Positions 14,699-24,056 of a DNA stretch of 64,000 nt are shown here, one piece after another; position 1 is the first letter of the stretch; the number at the start of each line of letters is the position of its first letter. The DNA comes from Candidatus Nanosyncoccus alces (GTDB taxonomy: Bacteria > Patescibacteriota > Saccharimonadia > Saccharimonadales > Saccharimonadaceae), in assembly GCF_004138395.1 (NCBI RefSeq), contig NZ_PRLM01000002.1, positions 1-64,000 on the forward strand. The letters run 5' to 3'. Both the position numbers and the translations under genes were made by a program. The notes beneath the pieces were generated by a model. It saw nothing but the letters and a program-made list of their open reading frames with translations, searched no databases and had not been told where the DNA came from.

Positions 14699-16510
14699 AG
14701 CATTTGGATTCGTAGTAATCAAGCCTTCCTCAGTCTCTGATGCAATAATCTGGATATGCACATGATTTTGTCCAGCAAAGAACAACCCCTGACCCACCGG
14801 AAAGTTAGACAGCCGTCTTTTTTCTTCTTCAGTCAATTTAAACACATCAGACAGCACATCCACCGCCGATGCCGACTGTTTCAAGAGCAACTGCATCGAC
14901 GAGTTTGCCACAATCGCACGTCCCATCTTCGAACCCATGAAATCCTCTACGTCCTGCGTAATTGTAGTGAGCCCCAAATAGTACTTACGCGCTCGCTTCG
15001 CTAGTGAGAACAAGAAATTTGAAGAATCTTCGTATTTCATCAATTGCCAAGCCTCATCCACGATCAGCAACCGCTTCTTCTGCTCAGCACGTACAATATT
15101 CCAAATGTGTGACAATACAATATACATCGCCACTGGCCTTAGCTCATCCTCTAAATCGCGAATGTTAAACACTACCATCTGGTTATTAATATCTACATTG
15201 CTCTGTTGTGAAAAAATCCCTGCAAAGGTCCCTGTAGTATACTTACGTAACCGTTGCGCCAACTGCGGTCCCGAACCTTCCATATGCAAAAGCGTATCAT
15301 ATAAATTCATAATCGTCGGCGGAGTAGACTGGTGCGTCAACGGGTCCGACGTAATCCCTGCCCGCGCATAAGTATCAATCAACGCCTGGTCCAAATCCGC
15401 TTCTTCATTAGCCGTCAAAGCCGGCACTACTTGGCCGCTCGCCGACATCTGATTCCCGCCTAACATTAGTCTAAACAACCCATGCAAAGTCACCAAGTTC
15501 GCTCTCAGAGCATCATTTGCATCTTCCGAATCCACTACTTTCGGCAAATCAAACGGGTTAATCCGCACGTCCGAGTTTAGCGACAATCTGATATAAGATC
15601 CGCCCACCGCATCACACAACTTCTGATACTCATTCTCTGGGTCAATAATCAAAATCTCGCTCCCCACCATCATCGAACGCAATGCCTCAAGTTTCACCGT
15701 AAATGATTTACCAGCACCAGACTTCGCAAATACCACCATATTAGCATTCTCTAAAGAAAACCGATCAAATATCACCAAGCCATTATTATGCATATTAATA
15801 CCATATAATATGCCCTTGTCCTGCGTAAGATCCGCCGAAGTAAACGGGAACGACGTCGAAATTGCACCAGTATTCATATTTCGTCGAATCTGTAGCTGAT
15901 CCGTACATTGCGGCATTATCGAATTCATCCCCTGCTCTTGTTGCGAATTCGCCACCTTCGAAAAGATCATCTGCTGTCCAAAAATCGTCTCAATCTTCTG
16001 TTGTACAAATTTTAGCTCATCCAAAGAATCCGCCCATAAAGTAATATACAGCCCAAACCGGAAGAATTTTTCTGCCCCCACCTGTAACTGGTCACGCAAT
16101 TCCTCAGCATCGTTAATCGCCGCCTCAAGCTCCGGATCACGCACCCGTCCTTTTTCCGCATTGATATTCATCGACGCTTCTAGCTGAGTCACCTTGGTCC
16201 GCAAGTTTTTCATCACCACCGCTGATTCTACCGGGTAAATATACATTGACACGTCAATCACTTCATCGATGTTAATAATCGGTGAAATCCACCCCGTATA
16301 AAGCGACCGCGGGTAACCATATACATACAAAGTCCGCCCATACTTATTCCCTAACCTAAAATAATCCGAATGAATTTCAATCGCTGACGGCGAAATCAAA
16401 TCCCTTAGAGTGTTTGTCCCCTGCTCAAACGCCTGCTGAATTTGCGCCGCTTCCATTGCCTCATTTTGCGCCGCAATTTCTGCCGCCGTCAATTTCTTCT
16501 TTTTAGCCAT
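14684..16510 (-). CDS. VirB4/TraC-type secretion ATPase (ATPase half)
   Basis: 608 residues. Walker A is FAKSGAGKSFT (about 258-268), followed by LIIDPENEY; Walker B is LLIVDEAWQL (about 478-487), and later LTTITQDVEDFM fits the VirB4/TraC motif set. VirB4 ATPases power type IV secretion and pilus assembly at the inner membrane. The N-terminal VirB4 domain is not here but in the gene just upstream, so the usual 800-residue protein is split in two. Start ATG 16510 follows GGGAGAG and overlaps the upstream gene by 8 bases. Confidence 0.93.
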   Translation of the reverse strand: MAKKKKLTAAEIAAQNEAMEAAQIQQAFEQGTNTLRDLISPSAIEIHSDYFRLGNKYGRTLYVYGYPRSLYTGWISPIINIDEVIDVSMYIYPVESAVVMKNLRTKVTQLEASMNINAEKGRVRDPELEAAINDAEELRDQLQVGAEKFFRFGLYITLWADSLDELKFVQQKIETIFGQQMIFSKVANSQQEQGMNSIMPQCTDQLQIRRNMNTGAISTSFPFTSADLTQDKGILYGINMHNNGLVIFDRFSLENANMVVFAKSGAGKSFTVKLEALRSMMVGSEILIIDPENEYQKLCDAVGGSYIRLSLNSDVRINPFDLPKVVDSEDANDALRANLVTLHGLFRLMLGGNQMSASGQVVPALTANEEADLDQALIDTYARAGITSDPLTHQSTPPTIMNLYDTLLHMEGSGPQLAQRLRKYTTGTFAGIFSQQSNVDINNQMVVFNIRDLEDELRPVAMYIVLSHIWNIVRAEQKKRLLIVDEAWQLMKYEDSSNFLFSLAKRARKYYLGLTTITQDVEDFMGSKMGRAIVANSSMQLLLKQSASAVDVLSDVFKLTEEEKRRLSNFPVGQGLFFAGQNHVHIQIIASETEEGLITTNPNAKRTV

Positions 16511-17393
16511 TATTCTCTCCCTTCCTCACATACATAGTTGCTAGCTTAGAAAAGTCCACCAACGGCTCCCTTACTGCAGTATCTGGATTATTAAAGTTAT
16601 AATAAAGCTCTGCCAACTCTCTCGTATTCAAACGCACCGAACTGATCCCAATCTGGAACAACCCAGAAATAATCGTATCTACACGATTAGTTAGTTCGGA
16701 CAAAGCCTTGTCATAAGTAGGACGATCAATTCGCGTCACTTCCGGCGCCTTATTTTTTGATAAAGTCTTAAAGAAGTTCTTTGTCTGTTGTAAAACCTTC
16801 TCTGCATCAGCCGAGGTATAATACGGCACCACGATAAAGAATGATTTGTCCATAATATTTGCTTCTTGCGACAAAATATCGATAAAGTTGATGTAATCGT
16901 CCATCAATACACCGAGCAACATATTATCGTTATTGCGCCGGATCTCAGACAGCCGCTCAATGTACGGCCCAATGTCTACCCTCTGTGACCGCACCAATAT
17001 CTGGGTCGTAAATTTCAAAGAGTTCAAAAAGTTTTGATAAGAATACTCAATCCCTTCCCGCTCCGCATCGCTCATCAAATCAAAGTTGATTGACTTGCAC
17101 GCCACCACCGCGCGGAACGATCCGTCTTTCATAATCACCACATTATCCCGCAACTCCGAAATCAACAAAGTAGATTGCGTCGAAGTCGGCACATCCTTAT
17201 TCGACGACACCGGTGCCGCCTGATTCGCCGCCACTGCCGCTGCGCCTAAGTTCGCCATATTTTGTTGTTGCATCTGTTGATTTGGCATAATCATCTGCGG
17301 CCCAGCCTGCATCATCCCAGGATTATTCACTGGCTGATTTGGCATAATCATTTGTGGCGCGCCTTGCATATTTGCGTAATCTTGTGGATTCAT
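16503..17393 (-). CDS. VirB4 N-terminal domain-like protein (split VirB4)
   Basis: 296 residues. The first 60 residues are Met/Gln/Pro/Asn-rich, with the motif PQMIMPNQ repeated at 13-20 and 32-39. From about residue 70 (TQSTLLISELRDNVVIMKDG, then FRAVVACKSINF) it matches the N-terminal domain of VirB4/TraC ATPases, which binds partner proteins. No P-loop is present. It overlaps the ATPase gene by 8 bases and follows the PrgI gene, so PrgI-VirB4N-VirB4C form one operon. The split seems designed rather than a frameshift, because the second gene has its own ribosome site and a basic N-terminus. Confidence 0.85.
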   Translation of the reverse strand: MNPQDYANMQGAPQMIMPNQPVNNPGMMQAGPQMIMPNQQMQQQNMANLGAAAVAANQAAPVSSNKDVPTSTQSTLLISELRDNVVIMKDGSFRAVVACKSINFDLMSDAEREGIEYSYQNFLNSLKFTTQILVRSQRVDIGPYIERLSEIRRNNDNMLLGVLMDDYINFIDILSQEANIMDKSFFIVVPYYTSADAEKVLQQTKNFFKTLSKNKAPEVTRIDRPTYDKALSELTNRVDTIISGLFQIGISSVRLNTRELAELYYNFNNPDTAVREPLVDFSKLATMYVRKGENNG

Positions 17394-17396
17394 AAT

Positions 17397-18317
17397 CTAA
17401 TGTAGCGATATAAAAACCTCGCCCTCGTCCCTTTCTTTTATACGTTTAGCTTGCTTAGCAATCGTCTCTACAGAAAAATCATCATTATTTGCTAATTCAA
17501 TTATACTAGGTTTCGGTGGAGTTTCTGGAATTTTCTTGGCCGGTTCCCGCACTACTCGGTTGGACTTTTCCACAGGTTTTTCCACCACCGGCGAATTTGG
17601 CAAAACCACTGTCGGTGAGCTAAAGATATCCGTCGGGTCATTCGGTCTCCTCACCTGCGCCACCGGAACACTAGGTTTCAACTCTTCAAATCTCCGTTTC
17701 ACAGCAGCGTTACTAGCCGCAATACTCTCAGTCTTATCAATCGCTTCGCGCATTTCCCGCACAACCTCTTGATGCCTCTCGTTCTCATCTTTCTGAATTA
17801 CACTATTTAAGCTATCAAAATGATGCCCTTCAAACATATCTACCGTCGCGTTGGCTTCTGCCACCAAATCCTCTCGCATCGGATTACTACTTGCTCCCTT
17901 AATTGCATATCCACCAGTATCCACAATATCTGCCAAAAAGGACAACCTGTGCGTAGCTTCCTCACCCGTAATATCCCGCGTCCGGCTTTCTTCTACAATC
18001 TTCGGCGCGGTAATCCTAATCGTGGATTCCCTCTGCCCCGGCGCCCACAACCTAGTATGTGGTTTCAGATAATACGATACTATCGCCGCTAAATATGTTT
18101 CCATCGGCTGATCTTTTTTCAACGGCAACGCTAGCGCTACGAACAACAGCACCGGCGGCAAAGGTATTATCGCTAGCAACGGAAAAAGTTGAAAAAGCCC
18201 AACCGCTAATGCGATCAACCCTCCGGCAACCAAAAGATAAACAAACTGCCGAAAACTAAACGGGCCTAAGAGCTTATCGTCGGCCTCAACGTCTTGAGGG
18301 ACTTTATACTGCGCCAT
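17397..18317 (-). CDS. PrgI family (VirB3-like) membrane protein
   Basis: 306 residues. Residues 1-100 match PrgI proteins: a short KVPQDVEADDKLLGPFSFRQ start, two close membrane helices (about 24-45 and 47-68), and a following YLAAIVSYYLKPHTRLW segment. PrgI stands where VirB3 stands in other type IV secretion systems, beside VirB4. The remaining 200 residues are an unusual hydrophilic tail with prolines (about 215-275) that may face the cytoplasm and bind the ATPase. First gene of the operon; a TATAAT box 9 bases before the ATG indicates a leaderless start. Confidence 0.88.
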   Translation of the reverse strand: MAQYKVPQDVEADDKLLGPFSFRQFVYLLVAGGLIALAVGLFQLFPLLAIIPLPPVLLFVALALPLKKDQPMETYLAAIVSYYLKPHTRLWAPGQRESTIRITAPKIVEESRTRDITGEEATHRLSFLADIVDTGGYAIKGASSNPMREDLVAEANATVDMFEGHHFDSLNSVIQKDENERHQEVVREMREAIDKTESIAASNAAVKRRFEELKPSVPVAQVRRPNDPTDIFSSPTVVLPNSPVVEKPVEKSNRVVREPAKKIPETPPKPSIIELANNDDFSVETIAKQAKRIKERDEGEVFISLH

Positions 18318-18326
18318 ATACCATAT

Positions 18327-18332
18327 ATTATA
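18327..18332 (-). promoter_or_regulatory. -10 box of the prgI-virB4 operon
   Basis: TATAAT on the minus strand with 9 bases to the ATG at 18317. No ribosome site is visible between them. Confidence 0.6.
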
Positions 18333-18358
18333 ACATACTTACCCATTTAGACATAACC

Positions 18359-18387
18359 AAAAAGCTGCCGGACTAAGTCCAGCAGCT
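18359..18387 (-). terminator. Terminator of the VirB6/TrbL-like gene
   Basis: On the minus strand AGCTGC-T-GGAC-TTA-GTCC-G-GCAGCT forms a 10-bp stem with one mismatch, followed by T5. It separates the 18413-21826 gene from the prgI operon. Confidence 0.85.
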
Positions 18388-18412
18388 CTGCCAAAATCCG
18401 CCACAATTCACC

Positions 18413-21400
18413 CTAATAATTATCCGGGTCGTTCAAAAGATCTTCCAAGAACTCTTTCATAGCATGGCTATCCGCATAAGGATCGTTCTTCCTAAAGTGT
18501 TTATACATAGCGGCAATAAAACTGTCCTCGCCTAGATTTTGATTAATGTATTCAAGAGATTCTCTGTAAAAGACCTCATCATCCTCTTCTCTCAAATTAT
18601 TCCAGAGATCATCTATATGAGAGACAAATCCCGCCCTATCCACATCGCTATAAATGCCACTGTGTCCTTCCACCTCTTCAGGAGTATCGCTACCAGACTT
18701 CTTCTCTATTCCTTTTTTCCTTCTTTCTTCTTCAACCTCTGCCTTCATTCTCCTCTTATCTTCTTCTAGCTTCATCGTAATCAATACTTCATTATCAAGA
18801 TCCAACCACTCACGCACCCAGTCTTTTGCATTGTTGGCAGCACCAGAACGTCTCGTCCTGTAGATCTGATTCAACTTACCGCGCGAATCCAACAACTGTC
18901 TAAATTGCGCGCCCGCCATACTGTTTCTCAACTTCTTCAAATCCGCTGCACGTCGTTCTTGCGCCTTCTCGGCCGGCAAATCACCATACCTCGTTTGGAT
19001 ATCCGCAAGCTCCGCCATATACTCCCTACGTTCTTCCTTAGCTTCATCGCTCCAGCCTTTCATATCACTGCCTTCATACTCTTTTGCCAAATGTTCCATC
19101 AAAGGATTATAGTAGTCCGACCTCAACCCCAAAAGCTGCGTTGGAGTCTGATCTTTCAAATATTTCAAAGTCTTCCCCCGGAAATATTCCTCTGCAAATG
19201 CCGCATCGCCAGACAAATCACCACCATCTGCCCAACGTGCATTTCCACTACCATCGTAACCAGTCAAGAAGCTCACCATACTCTTCAGCTGCTCACTACC
19301 AGACAAATACTTCAAGCTGGCCGAAATAAATTGTGGTCCAATCGCAGTTTCGATCTTATCTCTTTGTGCCAAATATTTTCTTACATCCAAATTACCATCT
19401 TTATCACTATATGCGCCGACCAACATATCATCCAAGTTCTTCATCGCCGTCCGTTCAATGTTGTCAAGTGACGTACCTTCCATCAACACTGCCATCGGCC
19501 GCTTAGCTTGCCTCTTTACCATTACTCCTGGATTACTTGGGTCTTCCTCTTCGTATTCACCAGTCACATATTCATCCAACGTCAACGTATGATTTTTACG
19601 TTTACTCTTATTATAAACTTGCGCCGTCTCCAAATTAATATACTTACCAAACCGTCTGAGAAACGGGTCGTTATCCTTCACTTCAAACATCAAGAAACTT
19701 GCCAAAGACTGTGACGCATGTGAACCCAAATCCACTCCATGGCTCAAAACATTCTCCAATTGTTCTCTCACCAAGTCCGTATCACCACGCTGATTCAGTA
19801 TCCTCATGCCAGCAATGATTTGGTCTATATTCTGAATCGCACTACTATCCTTAGTAAACTCAGACAATCTATATTCCACATCCTTCGTCGGTGGAGTCAG
19901 CTCAAAGTACTTTTGCATCTTAGTCTCCACAATCTTCTTCTGCGTATCATAAGCATGCGCCGCTGTTGCTGCCGCATATTGTACATCCTGAGCATTCCCC
20001 TCCATGATCTTACTCATGGCACTATACCGCGCTCTCGCTTCTGCACCAGCCTGTGTATCCGCAAAATGGAATTCGTAGTCTCCCCTCTTCACCTTCTGAC
20101 CAGTATTAGTATCCGTGGTATAACCGTTTATATCGTCCATATGCACGTTTATTGCATCTTCCATCCTCTTATGCAAACCTACTGCATTTTCGTATTCAAT
20201 CTTCTCGCCACGCGCCTGCTCCACTTTCAGCATATCCGCAGCATTCACATTGGCCATATCCAAGTTGTATAGCCTCTTATGTCTAGACGTTCCCTCTGCC
20301 GCAAGATACGAGAAACCTTTATTAAAGTTATTCTTATCTCTCAAGCTAGTCCTCTGATATTCCATCACCCGGGCCTGTCGCTCATAGGCTTCCTCACCCT
20401 TCTTCGACAAAATCCCACTCTCCACATCTCCATTCTTATAATTTCTCCGTGCCCGGTAGGCTAACCCTCTCTCTTTTGCCGCAGCAGATCGCTCATCAAT
20501 CATCGCTTCCCGCGCAATCCGTCTATCCGACACAAATTGCATCAACCTAAGCGATGGAGTAGACGCTCTCCCCGAAGACAAATACTTCTGTTTCGTCGCC
20601 ATCCGATGCGAATCTGCCCACGCCCGGTTCGTCGCCAACGGCTTCTCTGCCAACCCCCGCATCTTCGCGTTGATCGTCCCCAGAAATGTTCCGGACATCT
20701 TCATCAAGCTCCAAGAGAAGAACAACGGGAAAATCTGCACCGCCGTCCCTAACAGCACGCCAAATCCATCTTTTGCACTAGCAATTATCGCAAAACCCGC
20801 CAGGCTGGACGCCCCAAACAACAAAGAAAACATCGGGTAAAACACCAACATTTTTATAAATAAATCTTTCCATTTTTTGTACCATTGTTCAGTATTCGGC
20901 AAGATATACGCTACAATCGCCATCGGCGAGATCATAATCAGTAGCACTACCACCGCTTGCCTTAACGCAATCGTAATCAACCCCGACGCTACTGCCACGA
21001 TCGCCCCCAACACTACCGGTATCAACATCCAAATCGCACCAGTTTCAAACGCAATCACCGCGCCACCAATCGTCAACGCCGCACCACCCGCAATCGAACT
21101 ATACATTCCTGCATAAGATAATTTCGCTTCTGCAGTCAAATCGCCCGTCGCTGTTGTCATCCCGCCACCTGCGCTATTCGCTACTACCGACTCTTCAATC
21201 GTCGTAAACACCCCCCTCAGACTATGCCCCACAATATTAGACACATCCACCGCTAGCGAACAAATCAAAAAGCTCAAGTTTACTAATACCGCCGCCACAA
21301 TCAACTTCGGCAACGCTTTCTTTAGCCCATAGTTAGATATCCCCACCCCTGTAATCTGCGAATAAATCACCACTAGCAAAAATATCACAAACACTATGTT

Positions 21401-21826
21401 TGTTAAGCTCAAACAATATTTCCAAATCTCATAAATCGGTGACCCATCCTCCATTGATACTGGGTCAATCTCCAAGATCCCCTCCAACTTCCCATAAAGC
21501 CAATCTACTGCCTCGGCAATCTTCCCAGTCACCGGGCACACCAGCCAACTAATTTCCCCCAAACTATTCTTACAGCTATCCCCCGTCGCACTCAGTGTCG
21601 TGCTAGAGCTACTTTGGTCGCCTGAACCCTCTTCACCAGATTCACCATTATCCGTATTCCCCTCATTATTCTCCGTCTCCGTAGTCTCACTTGTCTCTTC
21701 GTCAGCATACACGTCACCAGTGTTTACCACTGGACTCATCAACCCCACAACCATTCCTATCACAACGAAAAAAATGCCAAAAACAGCTCTAAAGAGGTCT
21801 CTTTTCGATCTTTTTTTCACTATCAT
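18413..21826 (-). CDS. Large VirB6/TrbL-like polytopic protein of the type IV system
   Basis: 1137 residues from ATG 21826; an earlier in-frame ATG at 21889 lies upstream of the -10 box (21861-21866). The N-terminus has a hydrophobic segment ending near VYA (about 40), then a Glu/Ser/Thr/Gly-rich acidic region, then at least six membrane helices (about 140-400) with ISPMAIVAYILPNTEQWYKKW, as in VirB6/TrbL channel proteins. The last roughly 700 residues are charged and helical, ending in a very acidic tail, probably cytoplasmic. VirB6 proteins line the secretion channel; the huge soluble tail is unusual. It is monocistronic, with its own promoter and terminator, next to PrgI/VirB4. Confidence 0.8.
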   Translation of the reverse strand: MIVKKRSKRDLFRAVFGIFFVVIGMVVGLMSPVVNTGDVYADEETSETTETENNEGNTDNGESGEEGSGDQSSSSTTLSATGDSCKNSLGEISWLVCPVTGKIAEAVDWLYGKLEGILEIDPVSMEDGSPIYEIWKYCLSLTNIVFVIFLLVVIYSQITGVGISNYGLKKALPKLIVAAVLVNLSFLICSLAVDVSNIVGHSLRGVFTTIEESVVANSAGGGMTTATGDLTAEAKLSYAGMYSSIAGGAALTIGGAVIAFETGAIWMLIPVVLGAIVAVASGLITIALRQAVVVLLIMISPMAIVAYILPNTEQWYKKWKDLFIKMLVFYPMFSLLFGASSLAGFAIIASAKDGFGVLLGTAVQIFPLFFSWSLMKMSGTFLGTINAKMRGLAEKPLATNRAWADSHRMATKQKYLSSGRASTPSLRLMQFVSDRRIAREAMIDERSAAAKERGLAYRARRNYKNGDVESGILSKKGEEAYERQARVMEYQRTSLRDKNNFNKGFSYLAAEGTSRHKRLYNLDMANVNAADMLKVEQARGEKIEYENAVGLHKRMEDAINVHMDDINGYTTDTNTGQKVKRGDYEFHFADTQAGAEARARYSAMSKIMEGNAQDVQYAAATAAHAYDTQKKIVETKMQKYFELTPPTKDVEYRLSEFTKDSSAIQNIDQIIAGMRILNQRGDTDLVREQLENVLSHGVDLGSHASQSLASFLMFEVKDNDPFLRRFGKYINLETAQVYNKSKRKNHTLTLDEYVTGEYEEEDPSNPGVMVKRQAKRPMAVLMEGTSLDNIERTAMKNLDDMLVGAYSDKDGNLDVRKYLAQRDKIETAIGPQFISASLKYLSGSEQLKSMVSFLTGYDGSGNARWADGGDLSGDAAFAEEYFRGKTLKYLKDQTPTQLLGLRSDYYNPLMEHLAKEYEGSDMKGWSDEAKEERREYMAELADIQTRYGDLPAEKAQERRAADLKKLRNSMAGAQFRQLLDSRGKLNQIYRTRRSGAANNAKDWVREWLDLDNEVLITMKLEEDKRRMKAEVEEERRKKGIEKKSGSDTPEEVEGHSGIYSDVDRAGFVSHIDDLWNNLREEDDEVFYRESLEYINQNLGEDSFIAAMYKHFRKNDPYADSHAMKEFLEDLLNDPDNY

Positions 21827-21850
21827 AGATAAACCCGCCTCCCTTTCAGG

Positions 21851-21872
21851 GCGTGCTTTTATTATAGCACGC
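21851..21872 (-). promoter_or_regulatory. Promoter with inverted repeat around the -10 box
   Basis: On the minus strand an extended -10 TGCTATAAT (TATAAT at 21861-21866) is enclosed by the inverted repeat GCGTGC-N10-GCACGC (21851-21856 with 21867-21872). The symmetry centred on the -10 looks like an operator. A ribosome site GGGAGG lies in the short leader before ATG 21826. Confidence 0.55.
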
Positions 21873-21982
21873 ATAAGCTTTTTTGTCAATAGTCAACATC
21901 ACGTTTTACCGCTTATGTCAAAACAAAACTTTTGGCCTTTTTCAAAATATATGGTAATATAAAATCAAATAAACTAATCCAT

Positions 21983-22750
21983 ATGAAAAACTTATTCAAA
22001 AAAATCTTAGTCATTATCGCAATTGTCTTAACTTCATCTATTACTGTTGGCACCCTAGTATCTGCGCCCTCATATGCTGATGGCTATTTCGAAGGGCGTT
22101 CAAACGACGCAGACTGTGAAAAAGGCTTTCTCGGGCTCAAACCATGGGATTGTAATGTAGGCGCAATCAAAGACGACACAGATCTCAAAAATAATATCTG
22201 GCAAATCGCTGCCAACATTGCCATCGATATCACAATAATAGCCGCATACCTTGTACTAGGCTATGTTATATATGGCGGCTATCTCTATACCTTCTCTAGC
22301 GGTGACCCAAGCAAAGTTGCTACAGGCAAAAAAACTCTCTACCAGGCCTTTCTTGGCCTAGCTATTGTTCTATTAGCCTACGTAATCATGAGCTCCATCC
22401 GCTTCGCCCTCCTCGGTACTAGCGGCAAACTAGATAACTGCATATCCATAGACTACACCAGCAGCGACCCGAACGTAATTGGCACGGTGACCCCAACTTA
22501 CGAAGGATGTGAAACTATAGCCTCTAGTGCCATAAGCAATGCCATTACCTGGGTTACAGGCATCGCAGGTGTCATATCCGCTATCTTTGTAATCTACGGC
22601 GGCATTTCCTACGCTACATCCGCAGGCGACCCTGGCAAGCTACAAAAAGCCAAAAGTATGATTACCTACGCCCTCATTGGCTTGGCTATCGTCGCGCTTG
22701 CCCAAATCATCACCGCATTCGTCACCGGGATAATCAACAACGCTACATAA
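21983..22750 (+). CDS. VirB2-like pilin with two tandem pilin domains
   Basis: 255 residues from ATG 21983. A signal peptide is clear (KK start, hydrophobic core, cut after SYA, about residue 33). Two VirB2/TrbC-like units follow: the first around VLGYVIYGGYLYTFSSGDPS, the second around VIYGGISYATSAGDPGKLQ. Each has a long hydrophobic helix, a GG-x-x-Y-x-x-S-x-GDP loop and a second helix. The other pilins here have one unit, so this gene arose by internal duplication. It heads a four-gene + strand array; the region before it has a TAATAT-like -10. Confidence 0.85.
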   Translation: MKNLFKKILVIIAIVLTSSITVGTLVSAPSYADGYFEGRSNDADCEKGFLGLKPWDCNVGAIKDDTDLKNNIWQIAANIAIDITIIAAYLVLGYVIYGGYLYTFSSGDPSKVATGKKTLYQAFLGLAIVLLAYVIMSSIRFALLGTSGKLDNCISIDYTSSDPNVIGTVTPTYEGCETIASSAISNAITWVTGIAGVISAIFVIYGGISYATSAGDPGKLQKAKSMITYALIGLAIVALAQIITAFVTGIINNAT

Positions 22751-22763
22751 CAAGGAGGCTAAC

Positions 22764-23231
22764 ATGAAAAAAATTGTTAAAATATCACTTTCTATAATCT
22801 TAGGGCTCGTAGGAGTTACCACACTTATAGCGCCACCAGTTTTTGCCGCCGATGACGTATGTTCCAAACAAGGAGTAGTTCCAAATGAAGTATATGAAGC
22901 CGCCGGTTGTAGTGGTAACAAAAACGAACTACAATCAGCAATTACCAGCATCCTCAGTGCAATCATTGGTGTAGTAGGGCTCATTTCCGTTATCTACATC
23001 ATTATCGGCGGCATCCAATATATGTCATCCAGCGGGGACCCAAGCAAAATAGAAAAAGCTAAAAAAACCATCCTCTATGCATGTATTGGCCTCATAATTT
23101 CTGCCCTCGCATTTATTATCGTAAATTTTGTAATCAACAACATCTTAGGACAAGCCCAGACTACCGAAGAAGAGGAGAAAACTCCGCCCACAGGTCTCAT
23201 TGAATTACCCATTGCTTTTTCAGAGAAATAG
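22764..23231 (+). CDS. VirB2-like pilin
   Basis: 155 residues after a strong AAGGAGG site, 13 bases behind the first pilin gene. Signal peptide to about residue 28 (PPVFAADD), a short Cys-containing linker (C near 31 and 49), then the pilin unit: helix, IIGGIQYMSSSGDPSKIEKA loop, second helix. The C-terminus has an acidic, proline-containing tail (TEEEEKTPPTG). VirB2 subunits form the pilus or channel filament of type IV systems. The two cysteines may make an exposed disulfide. Confidence 0.85.
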   Translation: MKKIVKISLSIILGLVGVTTLIAPPVFAADDVCSKQGVVPNEVYEAAGCSGNKNELQSAITSILSAIIGVVGLISVIYIIIGGIQYMSSSGDPSKIEKAKKTILYACIGLIISALAFIIVNFVINNILGQAQTTEEEEKTPPTGLIELPIAFSEK

Positions 23232-23266
23232 TTATAAAATAAAATTAAGCTAAATAAAGGATAAAA

Positions 23267-23563
23267 ATGAAAGATCTTATCACAAAGTTCGCAGAAATTG
23301 GTGTCGAACTAAAACCAGTCACCGAAGAAGATACGCTAAAAGACAATGTCACCACTATTCTTAGCACTATCATCGGAGTACTTGGTTTCGTCTGTGTAGT
23401 AGTTATGATCATTGGCGGTGTCAACTATATGACTTCTTCTGGCGATGCTGGTAAAGTTAAAAAAGCCAAAGACACTATTCTCTACGGTCTTATCGGACTT
23501 ATCGTCTGCGTACTAGCATTTGCACTAGTCCAATTTGTCATCAATACTATCCTAGAAAACTAG
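23267..23563 (+). CDS. VirB2-like pilin, short form without signal peptide
   Basis: 98 residues, after AAAGGA. There is no N-terminal signal sequence; the first 25 residues are amphipathic and charged (MKDLITKFAEIGVELK), then the pilin unit with VVMIIGGVNYMTSSGDAGKV and two membrane helices. It closely resembles the next gene in order of segments, which suggests recent tandem duplication. Lack of a cleavable signal means it may stay as an inner-membrane subunit or use the first helix for insertion. Confidence 0.82.
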   Translation: MKDLITKFAEIGVELKPVTEEDTLKDNVTTILSTIIGVLGFVCVVVMIIGGVNYMTSSGDAGKVKKAKDTILYGLIGLIVCVLAFALVQFVINTILEN

Positions 23564-23584
23564 CGCTAATCGCGAGGAGGTAAC

Positions 23585-23947
23585 ATGAAAACAATTGTTT
23601 CGCAATTAGCCGTGGGCAGCACAGTAAACCCCATCCAGGGAGCTGGTAGTAATCTAGAGAGCAATGTCACGACTATCCTTTCAAACATCATTGCCGTACT
23701 CGGTGTAGCATGTGTCGTAGTTATGATTATTGGCGGCGTCCAATATATGACATCTACCGGAGACGCCAGCAAAGTAGAAAAAGGAAAAAAGACTATTCTC
23801 TACGGTCTTATCGGACTTATCGTTGCCGCATTAGCTTTTGTAATCGTCAATTTCGTCATAGGTACTATCTTAGGCAACAACATGTCAAATAGCTGCGGAG
23901 AAGGCACACACTGGGATGCAACAACCAAAACCTGTGTTGCCGACTAA
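23585..23947 (+). CDS. VirB2-like pilin with Cys-bounded C-terminal tail
   Basis: 120 residues after GAGGAGG. The body repeats the preceding gene's plan (VVMIIGGVQYMTSTGDASKV, two helices). Beyond it is a tail CGEGTHWDATTKTC, two cysteines bounding a 12-residue loop with Trp, a pattern seen in small extracellular binding loops. The tail would be exposed on the filament surface if this is a pilin, so it could be an adhesive tip variant. The last gene of the array; a strong terminator follows. Confidence 0.83.
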   Translation: MKTIVSQLAVGSTVNPIQGAGSNLESNVTTILSNIIAVLGVACVVVMIIGGVQYMTSTGDASKVEKGKKTILYGLIGLIVAALAFVIVNFVIGTILGNNMSNSCGEGTHWDATTKTCVAD

Positions 23948-23965
23948 CAACCAAAGTCTTTACGA

Positions 23966-23992
23966 ATATCTCCCCTCCGGGAGATATTTTTT
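23966..23992 (+). terminator. Terminator of the pilin array
   Basis: ATATCTCCC and GGGAGATAT form a perfect 9-bp stem around CTCC (23966-23974 with 23979-23987), followed by T5. Confidence 0.92.
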
Positions 23993-24015
23993 ACACTATT
24001 CTATAACTCACCAAC

Positions 24016-24043
24016 AAAAAAGCACCCTTCCAGGTGCTTTTTT
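24016..24043. terminator. Bidirectional terminator before hsp20
   Basis: AAAAAGCACC and GGTGCTTTTT pair around CTTCCA. On the minus strand it ends the Hsp20 transcript, on the plus strand it is a second stop for the pilin array. Confidence 0.88.
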
Positions 24044-24056
24044 AAGATCTCAAAGA

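Noticed and set aside
18905-20272. Long plus-strand frames inside the VirB6/TrbL-like gene
   Set aside because: They are shadows in the reverse strand of a real gene with strong codon bias; they have no signals of their own.
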